Assembly (NCBI RefSeq): GCF_029238095.1 | Contig: NZ_JAQWGS010000015.1 | Span: 1-64,000, forward strand | Direction of reading: 5' to 3' | Source: Lacinutrix sp. | Lineage (GTDB): Bacteria; Bacteroidota; Bacteroidia; Flavobacteriales; Flavobacteriaceae | DNA: 64,000 nt | Position numbers and translations under genes: made by a program | Shown here: positions 1-11,074 of the stretch, piece by piece | Position numbering within the stretch: position 1 is the stretch's first letter | Layout of the letters: every line of letters starts with the position of its first letter | Notes under the pieces: model-generated | The model's input: only the letters and a program-made list of their open reading frames with translations | Told to the model about the DNA's origin: nothing | The model's database searches: none

Positions 1-400
1 TCTTTAACAAGCTTTTATTTATTCTTTTTTATTGTTTTATTTTTAACCCTGCCCTTATTGCTTGTAATCAATACATTACAAATAAATTTTATTTTTAAAT
101 ATTTAATGTTTTTGTCCTTATTATTTATACTGTATTTAAAATGCTATTAACCTATCTGTCAAATACTAAAAATATAATGATGATTATTCTGGAGTTATAA
201 TCGTTTTAAAAAACACTCTAGATTTAATAGCCTTGAACTTTAAAACAGACCTTAACTCAGCTTGTTTGTTTTATTTTGTTACATTAATCAATACTATTTT
301 ACCAATGTTTAGAATCGACACAGCATCATTTTTGCCTTTTACAAAGAGATTTAGTGGAAAGCCTGAACACCTAAAAGTAAATGCTAAAAATCTTTATTCT

Positions 401-2392
401 TTAAAGAAAGAAGTTCCATACAACACCGAACCTAACTTTGAAATCTCGGAATGGCGTATTTGGTGCAGAATAATAACTGCGTCCTGTAAAAGCAGCATTG
501 AAATGTTCTGCCTTTAAGTAGATTCTTGTTTGTCTAATTTTTGCATTCACAAAAAAATCTAAGCGAGGAAAACCTCCCAACTCTTGATCGTTTTGTGTAT
601 AAAACTCGGCTAAAAGCGGATCATAAGCATCCATATTATAAGCCGTAAAATAATTTAAAGTAATTCCTGTTTGGAGGTACATTGCTTTTTTAAAAACATG
701 ATTAGAATAATACAAAGTATTCCTTGTTATTATCTGAGGAATGTTAAATACTTGGTTTTCATCTATAACATATTGGTACATTACTGTATTGTTAAGTGCG
801 AAATTTCTGTATTTAATTTCTTTATTTGCTTTTAGCCTTAAATAGGTTATTGTTTTATCGTTTTGAAAAGGTCTTACTTGATTAGTTGTCTCGTCTTTAG
901 TAAAATACACATAATCGTTTATTGTTGTTAAATCTAAACTAAGGTCAATAAGCTTTTGAGATTTTATGTTAAGAGATAATTGTTTAGTTTTAATAGTATT
1001 AAACTCGTTTTTCCAATTATAATTCACATAATCACTTTGATATAATAGTGTGTTATAATTTGGAGCAGCAGTATTATGATTAATTTGGGCAGCAACACTT
1101 AGATCATTGTTAAATCTATAAGAGGCTTGTGCTTTTATAAAATTTCCGCCAAAATCACCAGATACATTTACTCCTAATTCTCCTTGAAGATTAAAATCTT
1201 TAATTTGCTTTTTATATTTACCTCCTAAAGCTAAAATACCTCCTTTCAATCTGTTGGTTATCGTATTTCCATTCAACACCACTAGCTTATTGTATCCATA
1301 ATTATAATTTGTATGACTTGCATTGAATTGTAAATCACCAAAAATGTTACTTGAATAATTTAATTGTAATTGGTTAGATAACTCTTCTAAAGTCACTCGG
1401 TCTCTAAGATTACTTGTTCTAAAACTTGTTCCGAAAATATCATTTTGAGAATCTTGTTCAAATAAATAGCTTTTGTCTTTTAGGGACATTATATGTGCTA
1501 CATTTAGGTTGCTTTTAGAAATAGAATCAGACTTATTTATTATATTGTATTTGTGGTTTAAGTAAAACCTTTTACCTTTTAATGTGTTTTGGGCATCTTC
1601 GAAATTTACTTCCAGTACTCCTCTATCGTTAAAATCTTCTTCTCCAGATTCAAAAAACAAAACATTCTCATCTGTTAAACCTCCATTTTCTTCGTTAAAG
1701 AGGTCTTGAGAAACAAAATGCATATTCGCAACATATTTATTGTTCTTAGTTTTATAGCTAGACGTAAATCTAAAATTACCTGTACTTGTTAGAATATGTT
1801 GATAATTACCCAAAGAGCGCAAACCTTTATAAGCAACAGAAAAATTAAATTGCTTAGATGTATTAATAGTAAAGAAAGCATCTAATAGCTGGCCTTGCTC
1901 GAAAGCAGACTTATACATTAACTCTGTTAATGGTGTTGGTACATGAAAATAGTTTATGTCTTCAATTTCCATATAATTAAAATGTCTTGCTCGTGCTCCA
2001 AATTCTGGCATTAAAGAAATACTCTCAAAGTTTTTACTAAGCGTATTATAAGTTTGACCAATATTAGAAAAAGGAATTAAATTAAATTCGTCTTTTCTAA
2101 GGTAGTTGTATTTGTACTCTTTTTGAATGGTAAGTGTTGTATCGACATATGTGGTGTCGTTTTTATGTGAGATAATTAAATAGTCTGTAATTTTAGCATC
2201 TAAATTTTTTAAATTCTCATTACTTGTACTTTTTGTGCTTAATTGTGATAAACTGTCGTTTCTAACATTTCTATCACCAGAAAAATTATTAATATCCTTA
2301 CCGCCTTGCCCTATTGTAGGTTTTGGAGTTGTTTGAGCATTAGAAACACTAACAAAACAAATTAAAAAAAATGCAAAAATTATTTTATTCAT
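401..2392 (-). CDS. Putative Bacteroidetes outer-membrane porin (Porin_10-like)
   Basis: 663 aa ORF with signal peptide (MNKIIFAFFLICFVSVSNAQ), many alternating beta-strand-like segments and aromatic C-terminal end (VVWNFFL). Confidence 0.75.
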   Translation of the reverse strand: MNKIIFAFFLICFVSVSNAQTTPKPTIGQGGKDINNFSGDRNVRNDSLSQLSTKSTSNENLKNLDAKITDYLIISHKNDTTYVDTTLTIQKEYKYNYLRKDEFNLIPFSNIGQTYNTLSKNFESISLMPEFGARARHFNYMEIEDINYFHVPTPLTELMYKSAFEQGQLLDAFFTINTSKQFNFSVAYKGLRSLGNYQHILTSTGNFRFTSSYKTKNNKYVANMHFVSQDLFNEENGGLTDENVLFFESGEEDFNDRGVLEVNFEDAQNTLKGKRFYLNHKYNIINKSDSISKSNLNVAHIMSLKDKSYLFEQDSQNDIFGTSFRTSNLRDRVTLEELSNQLQLNYSSNIFGDLQFNASHTNYNYGYNKLVVLNGNTITNRLKGGILALGGKYKKQIKDFNLQGELGVNVSGDFGGNFIKAQASYRFNNDLSVAAQINHNTAAPNYNTLLYQSDYVNYNWKNEFNTIKTKQLSLNIKSQKLIDLSLDLTTINDYVYFTKDETTNQVRPFQNDKTITYLRLKANKEIKYRNFALNNTVMYQYVIDENQVFNIPQIITRNTLYYSNHVFKKAMYLQTGITLNYFTAYNMDAYDPLLAEFYTQNDQELGGFPRLDFFVNAKIRQTRIYLKAEHFNAAFTGRSYYSAPNTPFRDFKVRFGVVWNFFL

Positions 2393-2545
2393 TAAATGAT
2401 ATCTATTTTTAACCTGACAAAAATAGGTACAGATTAAAATTTAAAGTTTTGCCAAAAATATGAAATATCTCAAACTGTTTGGCAAATAAACTCAGAAACG
2501 TATAATTACAATTAATATTACTGTTTTTTGTTAAGAATTACATAA

Positions 2546-3145
2546 ATGCTAAAATTAAAATATTCAAAATTTAAACTAGAATGTGGAACAGACGAGGCAG
2601 GAAGAGGATGCTTAGCTGGACCTGTAACTGCTGCTGCTGTAATTTTGCCAAAGTCCTTTAAAAACGAAGTTTTAAACGATTCTAAACAACTCTCGGAAAC
2701 TAAACGCGAGGTACTAAAACCAATTATAGAAACCCAAGCCATAGCTTTTGCTTTTACCCATGTTTACGAATATGAAATAGATAAAATAAACATTCTTAAC
2801 GCTTCTATTTTAGCCATGCAACGTTCTATTTTACAATTAAATCCAAAACCAGAATTTATAATTGTAGATGGAAATAGGTTTAAGCCCTTACAGGATATTC
2901 CATTTAAAACTATCGTAAAAGGCGATAGTAAATTTTTAAGTATTGCTGCAGCATCAGTTTTAGCAAAAACCCACAGAGATGCTTATATGCTTAAAATTCA
3001 TCAAGAATTCCCAATGTACAATTGGAAACAAAACAAAGGCTACCCAACAAAAGAACACAGAGATGCTATTAGAAAATATGGCCCAACAAAATACCACAGA
3101 AAAAGCTTTAGACTTTTACCTGAACAATTAAAATTAGAATTGTAA
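2546..3145 (+). CDS. rnhB: Ribonuclease HII
   Basis: [30 protein letters not shown], and [28 protein letters not shown] motifs. Confidence 0.96.
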   Translation: MLKLKYSKFKLECGTDEAGRGCLAGPVTAAAVILPKSFKNEVLNDSKQLSETKREVLKPIIETQAIAFAFTHVYEYEIDKINILNASILAMQRSILQLNPKPEFIIVDGNRFKPLQDIPFKTIVKGDSKFLSIAAASVLAKTHRDAYMLKIHQEFPMYNWKQNKGYPTKEHRDAIRKYGPTKYHRKSFRLLPEQLKLEL

Positions 3146-3177
3146 TTTTGATTATGCTAAAATACTTTAATCATAGA

Positions 3178-5616
3178 ATGAAAAATTTAAGTTTTACTAT
3201 AGTTTTTTTTATACTGCTTGTGAGTTGTAACACGAACAGCAATAAAAACGCATCTGAATATGATTTTATTCCTGAGGAAGCTTCAATTATTGTAATAATT
3301 AATGACACCGAAAGTCTTGAAACTAATCTAAAAAACAATGGTTTTATTAATGGCCTTTCTAAATCTTCAATGTATAAAAATGCTTCAAAAAAACTAAACC
3401 ACTTAGCCTTAATAAATACAGAACATCCTATTATTATTTCTTTTTTAAATGATAAAAACGATAGCCTTCAATTTACAATAACGACTAAACAAGTACCTAA
3501 TATTTTTGAGACAGACTCACTTTCAAATCATAAAATTGAAACCTTACAAATAGCGAATACAACTGCTAAAAAAATAACTTTTAATAATCAAGTTTTATAC
3601 ACAACTTTTAAAGACAGCATAGCCATTGGTAGCTCAAGCAAAAAACTATTAGAGGCAGCAATCACAAAAAAAACCAAAAACGAAACAAGGCTAAAAGTTA
3701 TAAATACTCTAGATAATAGCAAGTCTGTTTCTGTAGTTTTAAATGACACTAATGGTAGTCTGGTGCGCTCTATATTTAATTCTGAAGTTTTACAGTTTAA
3801 AGATTTTAGTGACTACACTTCGTTTGATGCTGTTATTTCCCAGGACGAAATTCTTTTCAATGGTATTACTAAAGCAGCAGATTCTTCAAAAAAACTCATT
3901 AATATCTTTAAAAACACAATTCCACAAGTCAATGAATTAGCTAAAATTGCACCAAATAATTGTGATGGCTTTTTAAGCTTTACTTTTAATAACTTTAAAA
4001 CCTTTAAAACCAATTTAGATACTTTTAACAAAAAGCAAGACAGTACAACTTTAACTCCTTTATTCGATAATATTATTGAAGTAGGAACCATCTACCTTGG
4101 TGAAAACCAAGCTGTAGTTTTAAACTCAATCGATGTTATTTCTACTAAAGAAAATCTATTAAGTGAACAAAACATAATTGAAACCTACAGACAGGTTCCA
4201 ATTCACGATTTCAGTAAACCGGAAGTATTTAATAATGTGTTTTATCCATTAATTAATAATAGCGAAACCAATTATTATTGTACCATTGACCAATTTTTTA
4301 TTTTTGCAAAAAACACTGAAGCACTAGAAAACATTATTGCAAATTATCAAAACAAAACAACTTTAAGTGATCGTGAATATTACACTAATATCACCAATAA
4401 TTTAAGTACCGAATCTTCAATACTACAGGTTATAAACAACAATAAACTGAAAGATTTAATAGATCTAAATCTAGACGTTAGTTTAAATAATAATTTTGAA
4501 GACTACAAAGTTTCTGCGTTACAATTTGTTTACGATTCGCATTATGCACACCTTCATGGAGCCATTAAAAAAAATAAGATAAAAGCCGAAGCCAATGCGG
4601 TTACAGAGCTTTTAAATATTAAACTTGATGCCGATTTGTTAAACAATCCGCAATTTGTAACAAACCACAGAACAAAGCAAAAAGAAATTGTAATTCAAGA
4701 CATAAACAACAAACTATATCTTATTTCTAATAATGGTAATATTATATGGAAAAAACAACTTGATGGTCCTGTTTTAGGCAAGATAGAACAAATAGACAGT
4801 TACAAAAACGGAAGACTTCAATTAGTGTTTGCCACACCAAACAGCGTTTACTTATTAGATAGAACTGGAAAAGATGTTTCTGGATATCCTCTAAAGTTTA
4901 ACGACAAAATAACCCAACCGCTTTCTGTATTCGATTACGATAAAAACAAAAACTACAGACTGTTTGTAACCCAAGGACCATCTGTTTTATTATACAATGC
5001 TCAAGGCAAAACAGTTAAAGGTTTTCAATTTAAATTAGCTAAAAATACCATAAACCATCAACCACAGCATATAAGAATTGGTAATAAAGACTACATCTTA
5101 ATTAAAACAGATAAGACGCTTCATATTCTAAATAGAAGAGGACAAACACGAGTAAAAGTATTAAAAGACCTAGAATTCTCTAACAAAGCCGTTTTTAATT
5201 ATAATAACACCTTTACAACAACAACTAGAGATGGTAAAATAGTAAGTATCGATCAAAAAGGTAACGTAACTACAAAACCCGTTGACCTAACTAAAAACCA
5301 CCATATTACTACAACTACAAAAACTTTGGTGTCTCAAAACGAGAACATTCTTAACATTAAAAGTAAAAGACTAGAGCTCGATTTAGGCAACTATTCTCCT
5401 GTAAAAATATTTTATATAAAAGATAAAATTTACGTTTCTGTAACAGATTTACAAGCACAAAAAGTATTGCTATTTGATAGTCAAGCAAAGCCTATAGAAA
5501 ACTTTCCTGTATATGGAAACTCTGCCATAGAACTAGATAATATTGATAAAGACGATAGCTTAAAATTTATTACAAAAGGAGATACTAATAGCATTTTACT
5601 TTACGAAATAAATTAG
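3178..5616 (+). CDS. Large lipoprotein, DUF3352-like N-terminal part with propeller-like C-terminal repeats
   Basis: Lipobox (FFILLVSC) after the Met at 3178; ORF track starts at 3148. C-terminal half has repeated 'IVIQDINNKLYLISNNGNIIWKK'-type strands typical of PQQ-like propellers. Confidence 0.6.
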   Translation: MKNLSFTIVFFILLVSCNTNSNKNASEYDFIPEEASIIVIINDTESLETNLKNNGFINGLSKSSMYKNASKKLNHLALINTEHPIIISFLNDKNDSLQFTITTKQVPNIFETDSLSNHKIETLQIANTTAKKITFNNQVLYTTFKDSIAIGSSSKKLLEAAITKKTKNETRLKVINTLDNSKSVSVVLNDTNGSLVRSIFNSEVLQFKDFSDYTSFDAVISQDEILFNGITKAADSSKKLINIFKNTIPQVNELAKIAPNNCDGFLSFTFNNFKTFKTNLDTFNKKQDSTTLTPLFDNIIEVGTIYLGENQAVVLNSIDVISTKENLLSEQNIIETYRQVPIHDFSKPEVFNNVFYPLINNSETNYYCTIDQFFIFAKNTEALENIIANYQNKTTLSDREYYTNITNNLSTESSILQVINNNKLKDLIDLNLDVSLNNNFEDYKVSALQFVYDSHYAHLHGAIKKNKIKAEANAVTELLNIKLDADLLNNPQFVTNHRTKQKEIVIQDINNKLYLISNNGNIIWKKQLDGPVLGKIEQIDSYKNGRLQLVFATPNSVYLLDRTGKDVSGYPLKFNDKITQPLSVFDYDKNKNYRLFVTQGPSVLLYNAQGKTVKGFQFKLAKNTINHQPQHIRIGNKDYILIKTDKTLHILNRRGQTRVKVLKDLEFSNKAVFNYNNTFTTTTRDGKIVSIDQKGNVTTKPVDLTKNHHITTTTKTLVSQNENILNIKSKRLELDLGNYSPVKIFYIKDKIYVSVTDLQAQKVLLFDSQAKPIENFPVYGNSAIELDNIDKDDSLKFITKGDTNSILLYEIN

Positions 5617-5662
5617 AATTGGCTTTAGCTAAAATAAATAATTAAAAACCATATTATTCAAG

Positions 5663-6712
5663 ATGATTAATCGTAACCAAGCAAGCATTTCAAAATTTAT
5701 AATTCATAAAGTTGGCAACAAACATAATGACACAAAAAATGCGTTTTCACATAAAGAAGTGCATTTCGACGAAGACAGTTACGAGCTAATGTTACCTTTT
5801 TTACTAAGGCCTTTTGGAACCGTTGTACAAAGTTATCGTTTTAATCACCACGCAAATGTAGACCTCAATGAAATTAATGCATATTCTAAGAACATTTTCG
5901 AAGATGATGATGCTTTTATAGAAACCTCAAAAAACATTGTAAAACACCTGTACGAGCAAAGCGACTCTGCGCAAATAAAAACTGGAGATGTTTTGGTAGC
6001 TGTTTTTGAAGGTATAGAGTATAAAGAAATGGTAACCAATGCTATTGGTATTTTTAAAATTGAAAATAAAATTAATTTCTTTCAAACCTATCTCGAAAAT
6101 AACAGCTACGATGTCTTGGTACAAAAAGGGATTTCTAGTAAAAAAGTAGATAAAGGTTGCTTGATTCTTAATCAAAAAGACATGGAAGGCCATATTATTT
6201 TAAGTGTAGACAACAACAGTTACGATGCGCAATATTGGTTAGACAAGTTCTTAAACATTAAGTATGCAGATGATATGAATAATCACACACACAACTACTT
6301 AAACATGTGTAGTGCTTTTTCTACCGAAATTTTAAAACCCAGCTATGGAGAACAACAAAGAAATATCTTTTTAGCCAAAACCATTGACTATTTCAAGGAA
6401 AATGAAGTTATAAATATAGAACGTTTTAAAGAAGACCTTTTTACAGAAGAAAAACACATTAGACAATTTGAAGACTTTAAAAAAGAATATGAAGGCGAGC
6501 AAAATGTATTACTACGTAACCAATTTGATCTAGCTGAAGCAGTTGTAAAAAAAGACAAAAAGAAAATTAAAACAGACATAAAACTAGACACTAACATACA
6601 AATAAAACTAGATATCGATGCGCCAGATGCAGCTAGCGAATACCTAGAACGTGGTTACGACGAGGACAAAAAAATGCACTATTACAAAGTGTTTTTTAAT
6701 GCAGAAGGCTAA
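5663..6712 (+). CDS. Nucleoid-associated protein (NdpA/YejK-like)
   Basis: 349 aa ORF; N-terminal 'SKFIIHKVGNK' and overall layout resemble the 37-kDa nucleoid-associated protein family. Confidence 0.75.
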   Translation: MINRNQASISKFIIHKVGNKHNDTKNAFSHKEVHFDEDSYELMLPFLLRPFGTVVQSYRFNHHANVDLNEINAYSKNIFEDDDAFIETSKNIVKHLYEQSDSAQIKTGDVLVAVFEGIEYKEMVTNAIGIFKIENKINFFQTYLENNSYDVLVQKGISSKKVDKGCLILNQKDMEGHIILSVDNNSYDAQYWLDKFLNIKYADDMNNHTHNYLNMCSAFSTEILKPSYGEQQRNIFLAKTIDYFKENEVINIERFKEDLFTEEKHIRQFEDFKKEYEGEQNVLLRNQFDLAEAVVKKDKKKIKTDIKLDTNIQIKLDIDAPDAASEYLERGYDEDKKMHYYKVFFNAEG

Positions 6713-6729
6713 ACATAAAAAATTAAACA

Positions 6730-7239
6730 ATGGGTATATTAATAGGCATTTTAATTAGACTAATCACTTTTCCTGGTGTAATTTTAGATTTAATAGTTAA
6801 TATCTTTTCTGCAAAATTACTTGATTTAGAAATTACAGAAATTAACTACGCTTCCATTCTTACAGGAAATCCTGTTAAAATTAAAGAAGACTCTAAGTAC
6901 TATAAACTTTTTCTATTTTCTATCATTCCATTTGTAACACTAACCTTAATTGCTATTCCGTTATGCTACAAAGCTGTAGAATATAACAAAGGCACTGCCT
7001 TTTTAACCTGTGCATGGCTTGGTATTTCTATAGCTGCACAATCTTTTCCAGAAACAGATATTGGTAAGCTAATTTGGAAACGTACAAATATAGAAGTTAA
7101 AAACAAAAATTACATCTCTATATTAGGTTATCCATTTGTAATATTTATTTACTTTTTTAGAATTCTTCATGTGTTCTGGCTCGATATTCTTTATGGTGTT
7201 GGGCTAATGTTTTTAATGGATTATTACTTTTTTAAGTAA
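6730..7239 (+). CDS. Hypothetical integral membrane protein
   Basis: 169 aa ORF with several hydrophobic segments, directly downstream of the NdpA-like gene. Confidence 0.55.
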   Translation: MGILIGILIRLITFPGVILDLIVNIFSAKLLDLEITEINYASILTGNPVKIKEDSKYYKLFLFSIIPFVTLTLIAIPLCYKAVEYNKGTAFLTCAWLGISIAAQSFPETDIGKLIWKRTNIEVKNKNYISILGYPFVIFIYFFRILHVFWLDILYGVGLMFLMDYYFFK

Positions 7240-7414
7240 TTAAAAATGAATTTTATTGCAAAAGGAAAGTATAATAATGAAATAAAGGTTTAATAAATTG
7301 TTACTGGACTTTGTTAAAAAAATAGCTATGTTAGAAATTAAACTAAATGCTGATATAAACATTTAATCAATTTCAAATCAGCTAAATAGCAAGTTTAATT
7401 TTAAAATCTTAAGT

Positions 7415-8116
7415 TTATTCAACAAATTCAGCCTCAAAAAGTGTGGTAAAATGCCTCAATAATTTGCTTTTAACTTCAGCTTCATCAATAGTTTTCTTAC
7501 CTAACTCAACGTTTAGCGAAGTCACAGCTTTTCCTCGTATACCACAAGGTATAATATTATCAAAATAACCCAAATTAGCATTTACATTTAGCGCAAAACC
7601 ATGCATGGTGACCCAACGGCTAGCACGAACTCCCATAGCACATATTTTTCTAGCAAATGGCGTACCTACATCCAGCCAAACACCAGTTTCTCCTGGAGAC
7701 CGCTCAGCTTTTAAACCATATTCTTCAAGTGTAAGAATTATCATTTCTTCTAAAAAACGTAAGTATTTATGTATGTCTGTAAAGAAGTTATCTAAATCTA
7801 AAATTGGGTAGCCCACAATTTGTCCTGGTCCATGGTAGGTAATATCTCCACCTCTATTTATTTTATAGAAAGTGGCACCTTTTTCGGTCAATTGTTTTTC
7901 GTCTAATAACAGATTAGACATATCACCACTTTTACCCAAGGTATATACATGAGGATGCTCGACAAATAAAAAGTAGTTATTGGTTTCTAAACCAGCAGCT
8001 TCTCTCCTATTTTTAATTTTAGTATCTAAAATACCTTTAAATAATTCTTCTTGGTAATCCCAAGTGGCTTTAAAATCTTTAGTTCCTAAATCTTGAAGTA
8101 CAATTGTTTTATTCAT
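7415..8116 (-). CDS. lipB: Lipoyl(octanoyl) transferase
   Basis: FVEHPHVYTLGKSGD, INRGGDITYHGPGQIVGYPI, MHGFALNVNANL...IIPCGI motifs; likely Met at 8116 (MNKTIVLQDLG) instead of ORF start 8125. Confidence 0.95.
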   Translation of the reverse strand: MNKTIVLQDLGTKDFKATWDYQEELFKGILDTKIKNRREAAGLETNNYFLFVEHPHVYTLGKSGDMSNLLLDEKQLTEKGATFYKINRGGDITYHGPGQIVGYPILDLDNFFTDIHKYLRFLEEMIILTLEEYGLKAERSPGETGVWLDVGTPFARKICAMGVRASRWVTMHGFALNVNANLGYFDNIIPCGIRGKAVTSLNVELGKKTIDEAEVKSKLLRHFTTLFEAEFVE

Positions 8117-8217
8117 AGACTGCAAAATTACGATAAATTTAAATCAGCTTGTCATTTCAAATGTTTTTCTTGATTGAAATGAAAGAAAAAGGCATCAAGA
8201 AGTATGGCAACTAAAAA

Positions 8218-8376
8218 CTACTTATTCGGGTTATTTAAGATTACCAATGCCGCAATTACGCCTGGAACCCAACCGCAAAGCCATAATAAAAAAGTGATTA
8301 CTATTGAGCCACAACCTTTATCTAATACAGCTAAAGGTGGACATATAATTGAAAGAATAACTCTCCAGATACTCAT
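8218..8376 (-). CDS. YqaE/Pmp3 family small membrane protein
   Basis: MSIWRVILSIICPPLAVLDKGCG...LLWLCGWVPGVIAALVIL matches the Pmp3 signature; start trimmed from ORF track. Confidence 0.85.
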   Translation of the reverse strand: MSIWRVILSIICPPLAVLDKGCGSIVITFLLWLCGWVPGVIAALVILNNPNK

Positions 8377-8422
8377 AATATAAATTTTAATGATTGATGA
8401 TGTATTAATAGGACGCAAACTA

Positions 8423-8452
8423 TTGTGTTTTGTTACAAAGCAATTATCTTTG
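8423..8452 (+). promoter_or_regulatory. Candidate Bacteroidetes promoter for lysS
   Basis: TATCTTTG (8445-8452) matches -7 TAnnTTTG; a TTG at 8423-8425 lies 19 nt upstream; lysS ATG 20 nt downstream. Confidence 0.45.
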
Positions 8453-8472
8453 CAGGCTTAAACACATATATT

Positions 8473-10164
8473 ATGTCACAATTATCTGAGCAAGAGCTCG
8501 TACGAAGAGAAAAGCTAGTAAAGCTTCGCGATATGGGAATTAATCCATATCCAGCAGATTTATTTCCAGTTTCAGAAACGTCTAAAAGCATAAAACAGAA
8601 CTTTAAAGACGGTAAACAGGTAGTAATTGCTGGTAGATTGATGGCAATTAATATACAAGGAAAAGCTTCTTTTGCACAATTACAAGATTCAGAAGGACGC
8701 ATTCAAGTGTATTTTAATAGAGATGAAATTTGTCCTGGTGAGGACAAAGATTTATATAACTTAGTTTTTAAAAAATTATTAGATTTAGGAGACTTTATTG
8801 GTATTGAAGGCGAACTGTTTACCACACAAGTTGGAGAAAAAACAGTTATGGTAAAAGACTTTAAAATGCTAAGTAAAGCATTAAAACCATTACCTATACC
8901 AAAACAAAAAGATGGTAAAACTTACGATGCGTTTACAGACCCAGAAATGCGTTACAGACAACGTTATGCAGATTTAGCAGTAAATCCACATGTAAAAGAG
9001 GTCTTTATTAAACGTACAAAGTTATTTAACGCGATGCGTAATTTCTTTAATAATGCTGGATATTTTGAAGTAGAAACTCCAATTTTACAACCTATTCCTG
9101 GAGGAGCAGCAGCACGTCCATTTATTACACACCACAACAGTTTAGACATTCCGTTATACATGCGTATAGCAAATGAGTTATACTTAAAACGTTTAATAGT
9201 TGGTGGTTTTGATGGTGTTTATGAGTTTTCTAAAAACTTTAGAAACGAAGGTATGGATCGCACTCATAATCCAGAGTTTACAGCTATGGAAATTTATGTG
9301 TCTTACAAAGACTATAATTGGATGATGGATTTCTGTGAGAAATTATTAGAACATTGTGCTATTGCTGTTAATGGAACAACAAAAGCTACTTTTGGTGAAC
9401 ATGAGGTTGACTTTAAAGCGCCTTATGCTCGTGTAACCATGGCAGATTCTATTAAGCATTTTACAGGTTTCGATATTAATGGCAAAACAGAAGCTGAAAT
9501 TTTTGATGCTGCAAAAGGTATGGGAATTGAAGTAGATGCAACCATGGGAAAAGGAAAATTAATTGATGAAATTTTTGGTGAAAAATGTGAAGGTAATTAC
9601 ATACAACCTACCTACATAACAGATTACCCAAAAGAAATGAGTCCGTTGTGTAAAGAACATCGTGACAATCCTGAATTAACAGAGCGTTTTGAGCTTATGG
9701 TTTGCGGAAAAGAAATAGCAAATGCCTATTCTGAATTGAATGACCCAATAGACCAACGCGAACGTTTTGAACACCAATTAAAATTGGCTCAAAAAGGAGA
9801 CGACGAAGCCACAGAGTTTATAGACGAAGACTTTTTACGTGCTTTAGAATACGGTATGCCACCAACATCTGGAATGGGAATTGGTATGGATAGATTAATT
9901 ATGTTTTTAACTAATAACCAAAGTATACAGGAAGTCTTATTTTTTCCGCAAATGCGTCCAGAAAAGAAAGCGGTTGCTATGAGTGACGATGAAAAAGCAG
10001 TTTTCGAAATCTTGAAAAAGAATTCACCTATTGATTTAAATACATTAAAAACACAGTCTGGTTTAAGCAACAAAAAATGGGATAAAACCATTAAAGGATT
10101 AACCAAAATTGGTGTCGCTAAAGTTAGCAAAACAGATGATGGTTTGTTTGTTGAAATGGTTTAA
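8473..10164 (+). CDS. lysS: Lysyl-tRNA synthetase, class II
   Basis: MSQLSEQELVRREKLVKLRDMGINPYPA, FRNEGMDRTHNPEFTAMEIY, SGMGIGMDRLIMFLT motif 3. Confidence 0.96.
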   Translation: MSQLSEQELVRREKLVKLRDMGINPYPADLFPVSETSKSIKQNFKDGKQVVIAGRLMAINIQGKASFAQLQDSEGRIQVYFNRDEICPGEDKDLYNLVFKKLLDLGDFIGIEGELFTTQVGEKTVMVKDFKMLSKALKPLPIPKQKDGKTYDAFTDPEMRYRQRYADLAVNPHVKEVFIKRTKLFNAMRNFFNNAGYFEVETPILQPIPGGAAARPFITHHNSLDIPLYMRIANELYLKRLIVGGFDGVYEFSKNFRNEGMDRTHNPEFTAMEIYVSYKDYNWMMDFCEKLLEHCAIAVNGTTKATFGEHEVDFKAPYARVTMADSIKHFTGFDINGKTEAEIFDAAKGMGIEVDATMGKGKLIDEIFGEKCEGNYIQPTYITDYPKEMSPLCKEHRDNPELTERFELMVCGKEIANAYSELNDPIDQRERFEHQLKLAQKGDDEATEFIDEDFLRALEYGMPPTSGMGIGMDRLIMFLTNNQSIQEVLFFPQMRPEKKAVAMSDDEKAVFEILKKNSPIDLNTLKTQSGLSNKKWDKTIKGLTKIGVAKVSKTDDGLFVEMV

Positions 10165-10170
10165 TAAACT

Positions 10171-10195
10171 TGTCATTCTTGCGAAGGCAGGAATC
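10171..10195 (+). repeat. Short interspersed palindromic repeat (TGTCATTC...GGAATC family)
   Basis: TGTCATTCTTGCGAAGGCAGGAATC directly after lysS. Confidence 0.65.
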
Positions 10196-10208
10196 ATACA
10201 AAACAGAG

Positions 10209-10238
10209 AGGAATTACAGAAATGTAGTTCCTTTTTTA
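10209..10238 (+). terminator. Rho-independent terminator of lysS
   Basis: aggaattac-agaaat-gtagttcct followed by T-rich tract. Confidence 0.65.
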
Positions 10239-10252
10239 TTTTAATTTATTAA

Positions 10253-11074
10253 TTATAAAATTTTATCAATTCCTTCCAAATACGCCTCAAAAGTCACAAG
10301 GTTATTATGGCTTCCTTTATCAATAGTTATAAAATTAACTTGGTCCTTTTTTGCTTGTTCAGCTAATTTTACTCCAAATTGATAAGGCACAATTTTATCT
10401 TCTGTACCATGAAAAATAGTAATTGGACAGGTAATATTTTTAATAAAATCTTCTGAAGGAAATTTATATTTCAACAACCATTTTATTGGAAATACAGGAA
10501 ATCTATGCTTTGCAACAGCTGTAATACTAGAATATGGTGTTTCTAAAATAAGCTGTTTGGCTTTGTTTTTTGAAGCCACGTAAGTTGCAATACCTGTTCC
10601 TAAAGAGCGACCATAAATGGTAATTTCTGAAGCTTCATATTGTTTTAATAAATAGTTGTAAAATAACTGCGCATCATTATAAAAAGCTTGCTCACTTAAC
10701 TTGCCTTTGCTTTTTCCGTAGGTACGATAATCCATAATCAAGACATCGTAGTTTTTTGCAACAAAAAACTCACTCACTTTAGACCAACGCGATAAATCGC
10801 CAGCATTAACATGAAAATATAACATAACACCTTTGGGTTTTTCAACTTTATAATGAATAGCATTTAAAGTCACATTGTCTTCTGGTTCAAGCGTTATTTC
10901 TTCAAAATTATAAACCGAAGTATATTTATAATCTTCTGCTAATACTGTTGGTAAAAAGAGTAGTTTTTCTTGAAACATGTAAAGGACTATTCCTATTAAA
11001 AAATATAAAAAAGCAACAATTTTAAACGCTTTTATAAGCTTATTTTTTGCTCTTTTTGTGGGAGTGTATAACAT
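10253..11074 (-). CDS. Alpha/beta hydrolase (membrane-anchored, BEM46-like)
   Basis: N-terminal TM segment, GRSLGTGIATYVAS nucleophile elbow, ITIFHGTEDKIVPY, GSHNNL. Confidence 0.8.
   Translation of the reverse strand: MLYTPTKRAKNKLIKAFKIVAFLYFLIGIVLYMFQEKLLFLPTVLAEDYKYTSVYNFEEITLEPEDNVTLNAIHYKVEKPKGVMLYFHVNAGDLSRWSKVSEFFVAKNYDVLIMDYRTYGKSKGKLSEQAFYNDAQLFYNYLLKQYEASEITIYGRSLGTGIATYVASKNKAKQLILETPYSSITAVAKHRFPVFPIKWLLKYKFPSEDFIKNITCPITIFHGTEDKIVPYQFGVKLAEQAKKDQVNFITIDKGSHNNLVTFEAYLEGIDKIL

Noticed and set aside
233-517. 94-aa plus-strand ORF at the left edge
   Set aside because: Starts with a non-ATG codon and overlaps the 3' end of the well-supported minus-strand porin gene; no recognisable family
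8150-8185. tgtcatttcaa...ttgaaatga as another member of the palindromic repeat family
   Set aside because: The arms form a hairpin, but the core and right end do not match the other copies well enough
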